Below, piece after piece: positions 5,310 to 5,965 of a stretch of 5,965 nt of DNA. Numbering within the stretch: the stretch's first letter is position 1; the number at the start of each line of letters is the position of its first letter. The notes under the pieces are model-generated. The model was not told the origin of the DNA, did no database searches, and worked only from the letters and a program-made list of their open reading frames with translations. Position numbers and translations under genes: made by a program. Origin of the DNA: Pediococcus sp. (GTDB lineage Bacteria; Bacillota; Bacilli; Lactobacillales; Lactobacillaceae); NCBI GenBank assembly GCA_022712335.1, contig JALAGR010000059.1, forward strand, positions 1 to 5,965, given 5' to 3'.

Positions 5310-5965
5310 TTACTGTAGCAAATTCACTTTGGTGATTTCGCCATTGTTGAAGGCCTTTATCTGTCCATCATCTAATTGCATCACGATGTTACCAAGTTCA
5401 TTTATATCTTTTACCGTCCCAGCTATCGCATTAGCTCCCACCTGCAATGTTAGACGCTTTCCAATTACAATCGACATTTTTCGATATTCAGATAGGAAAC
5501 TGGCGTCTAGGTAATTTTGCCAATTATCCACAATTGTATTGATCAATTCTGCAGCAATCAAATTACGATCCATCATTTGTTTTGGTTGAATTGCCCCCGC
5601 TTTTTCTTTTAGTTCTTCAGGAAATTCGGACGTAGTTAAATTAATTCCCACGCCAATTACAAAAGCTTGCGTCGAAGCTGATTCCAATTCTGTAATTGCT
5701 TCGGTGATAATTCCCGCCACTTTACGACGATTCATCAAAATATCATTGACCCATTTTAATTTAAATTCGCATTCTGGAAAGAACTTTCCCAGTTTTTGAG
5801 CAATCACACAAGCCACCCCCGTTGTGATCAATCCAATCTGATTGATTTCGAAAACGGGGTTGGGAATGACCACACTAAAATAAAGCCCCTGCTCTTTAGG
5901 AGAGTAAAAATTACGCCCCCTTCGCCCATAACCCTTGGTTTGCTGTTCGCTAATTACTGCAAAAG
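5310..5965 (-). CDS. birA: Biotin--[acetyl-CoA-carboxylase] ligase, C-terminal 217 codons (start beyond the right edge)
   Basis: Activates biotin with ATP to biotinyl-AMP and attaches it to a lysine of biotin-dependent carboxylases such as the AccB subunit; cytoplasmic. The frame is open to the window edge. A GTG at 5873 is an internal Val, not the start: the 30 codons upstream of it encode ISEQQTKGYGRRGRNFYSP, holding the biotin/ATP-binding loop GYGRRGR (5933-5913; GRGRxGR in the family). Further on are KWVNDI (5756-5739; the Lys contacts biotin, usual form KWPNDI), AGIITEA, the IGVGINL strand, and a small C-terminal SH3-like domain (IGKRLTLQV to NNGEITKV). The N-terminal end, including any DNA-binding helix-turn-helix that would make it a biotin repressor as well, is outside the window, so mono- or bifunctionality cannot be decided. 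No strong terminator follows the stop; only a weak imperfect hairpin with six Ts lies near 5268-5296. Confidence 0.95.
   Translation of the reverse strand, partial: FAVISEQQTKGYGRRGRNFYSPKEQGLYFSVVIPNPVFEINQIGLITTGVACVIAQKLGKFFPECEFKLKWVNDILMNRRKVAGIITEAITELESASTQAFVIGVGINLTTSEFPEELKEKAGAIQPKQMMDRNLIAAELINTIVDNWQNYLDASFLSEYRKMSIVIGKRLTLQVGANAIAGTVKDINELGNIVMQLDDGQIKAFNNGEITKVNLLQ

Noticed and set aside
5302..5514. Plus-strand frame of 70 codons antisense to birA
   Set aside because: It is a shadow of the BirA C-terminal domain with no ribosome binding site.
1..5965. Possible previously undescribed multi-gene system
   Set aside because: All genes but one belong to well-known housekeeping or metabolic families in normal arrangements, and there are no defence, phage, conjugation or biosynthetic-cluster signatures.

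Overview
The window is ordinary, AT-rich chromosomal DNA from a lactic acid bacterium, most likely a member of the Lactobacillaceae. The evidence is the lactobacillus-type arginine deiminase and start of ornithine carbamoyltransferase, a PepF-type oligoendopeptidase, strong AGGAGG ribosome binding sites and CcpA-type cre sequences. The species cannot be fixed from this stretch. Every gene I can support lies on the minus strand, so transcription runs from high to low coordinates.

Layout, in transcription order (right to left): (1) the C-terminal two thirds or so of a biotin-protein ligase, birA, whose start is beyond the right edge; (2) a 98-nt gap with a perfect 12-bp palindrome inside the likely promoter of the next gene; (3) a 12-TM major facilitator drug/H+ antiporter-like protein ending at a strong hairpin-plus-T7 terminator; (4) a promoter region with a good -10 and a near-consensus cre site, driving an unrecognised 155-residue protein; (5) 65 nt further on, pepF, an M3B zinc oligoendopeptidase ending at a strong terminator; (6) a 215-nt control region; (7) arcA, and 18 nt beyond it the first 27 codons of arcB, which runs off the left edge.

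The clearest biology is the arginine deiminase (ADI) operon. ArcA turns arginine into citrulline and ammonia. ArcB splits citrulline with phosphate into ornithine and carbamoyl phosphate, which a carbamate kinase (outside the window) would use to make ATP. Its control region can be read in some detail: a sigma-A-type promoter with a cre site over the -35 and spacer (CcpA repression by preferred sugars), and a Crp/Fnr-type site (TGTGA-N6-TAACA) centred about 63 nt upstream of the predicted transcript start, a usual place for an activator such as ArcR. PepF and the 155-aa protein upstream of it may form a second unit; the cre over its predicted start suggests that peptide use and arginine catabolism share carbon control.

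I see no mobile element, CRISPR array, tRNA, rRNA, riboswitch or clearly new multi-gene system. The most notable items are regulatory (two cre sites, a Crp/Fnr-type site, an operator-like palindrome, a LexA-like motif) and the unidentified 155-aa gene.
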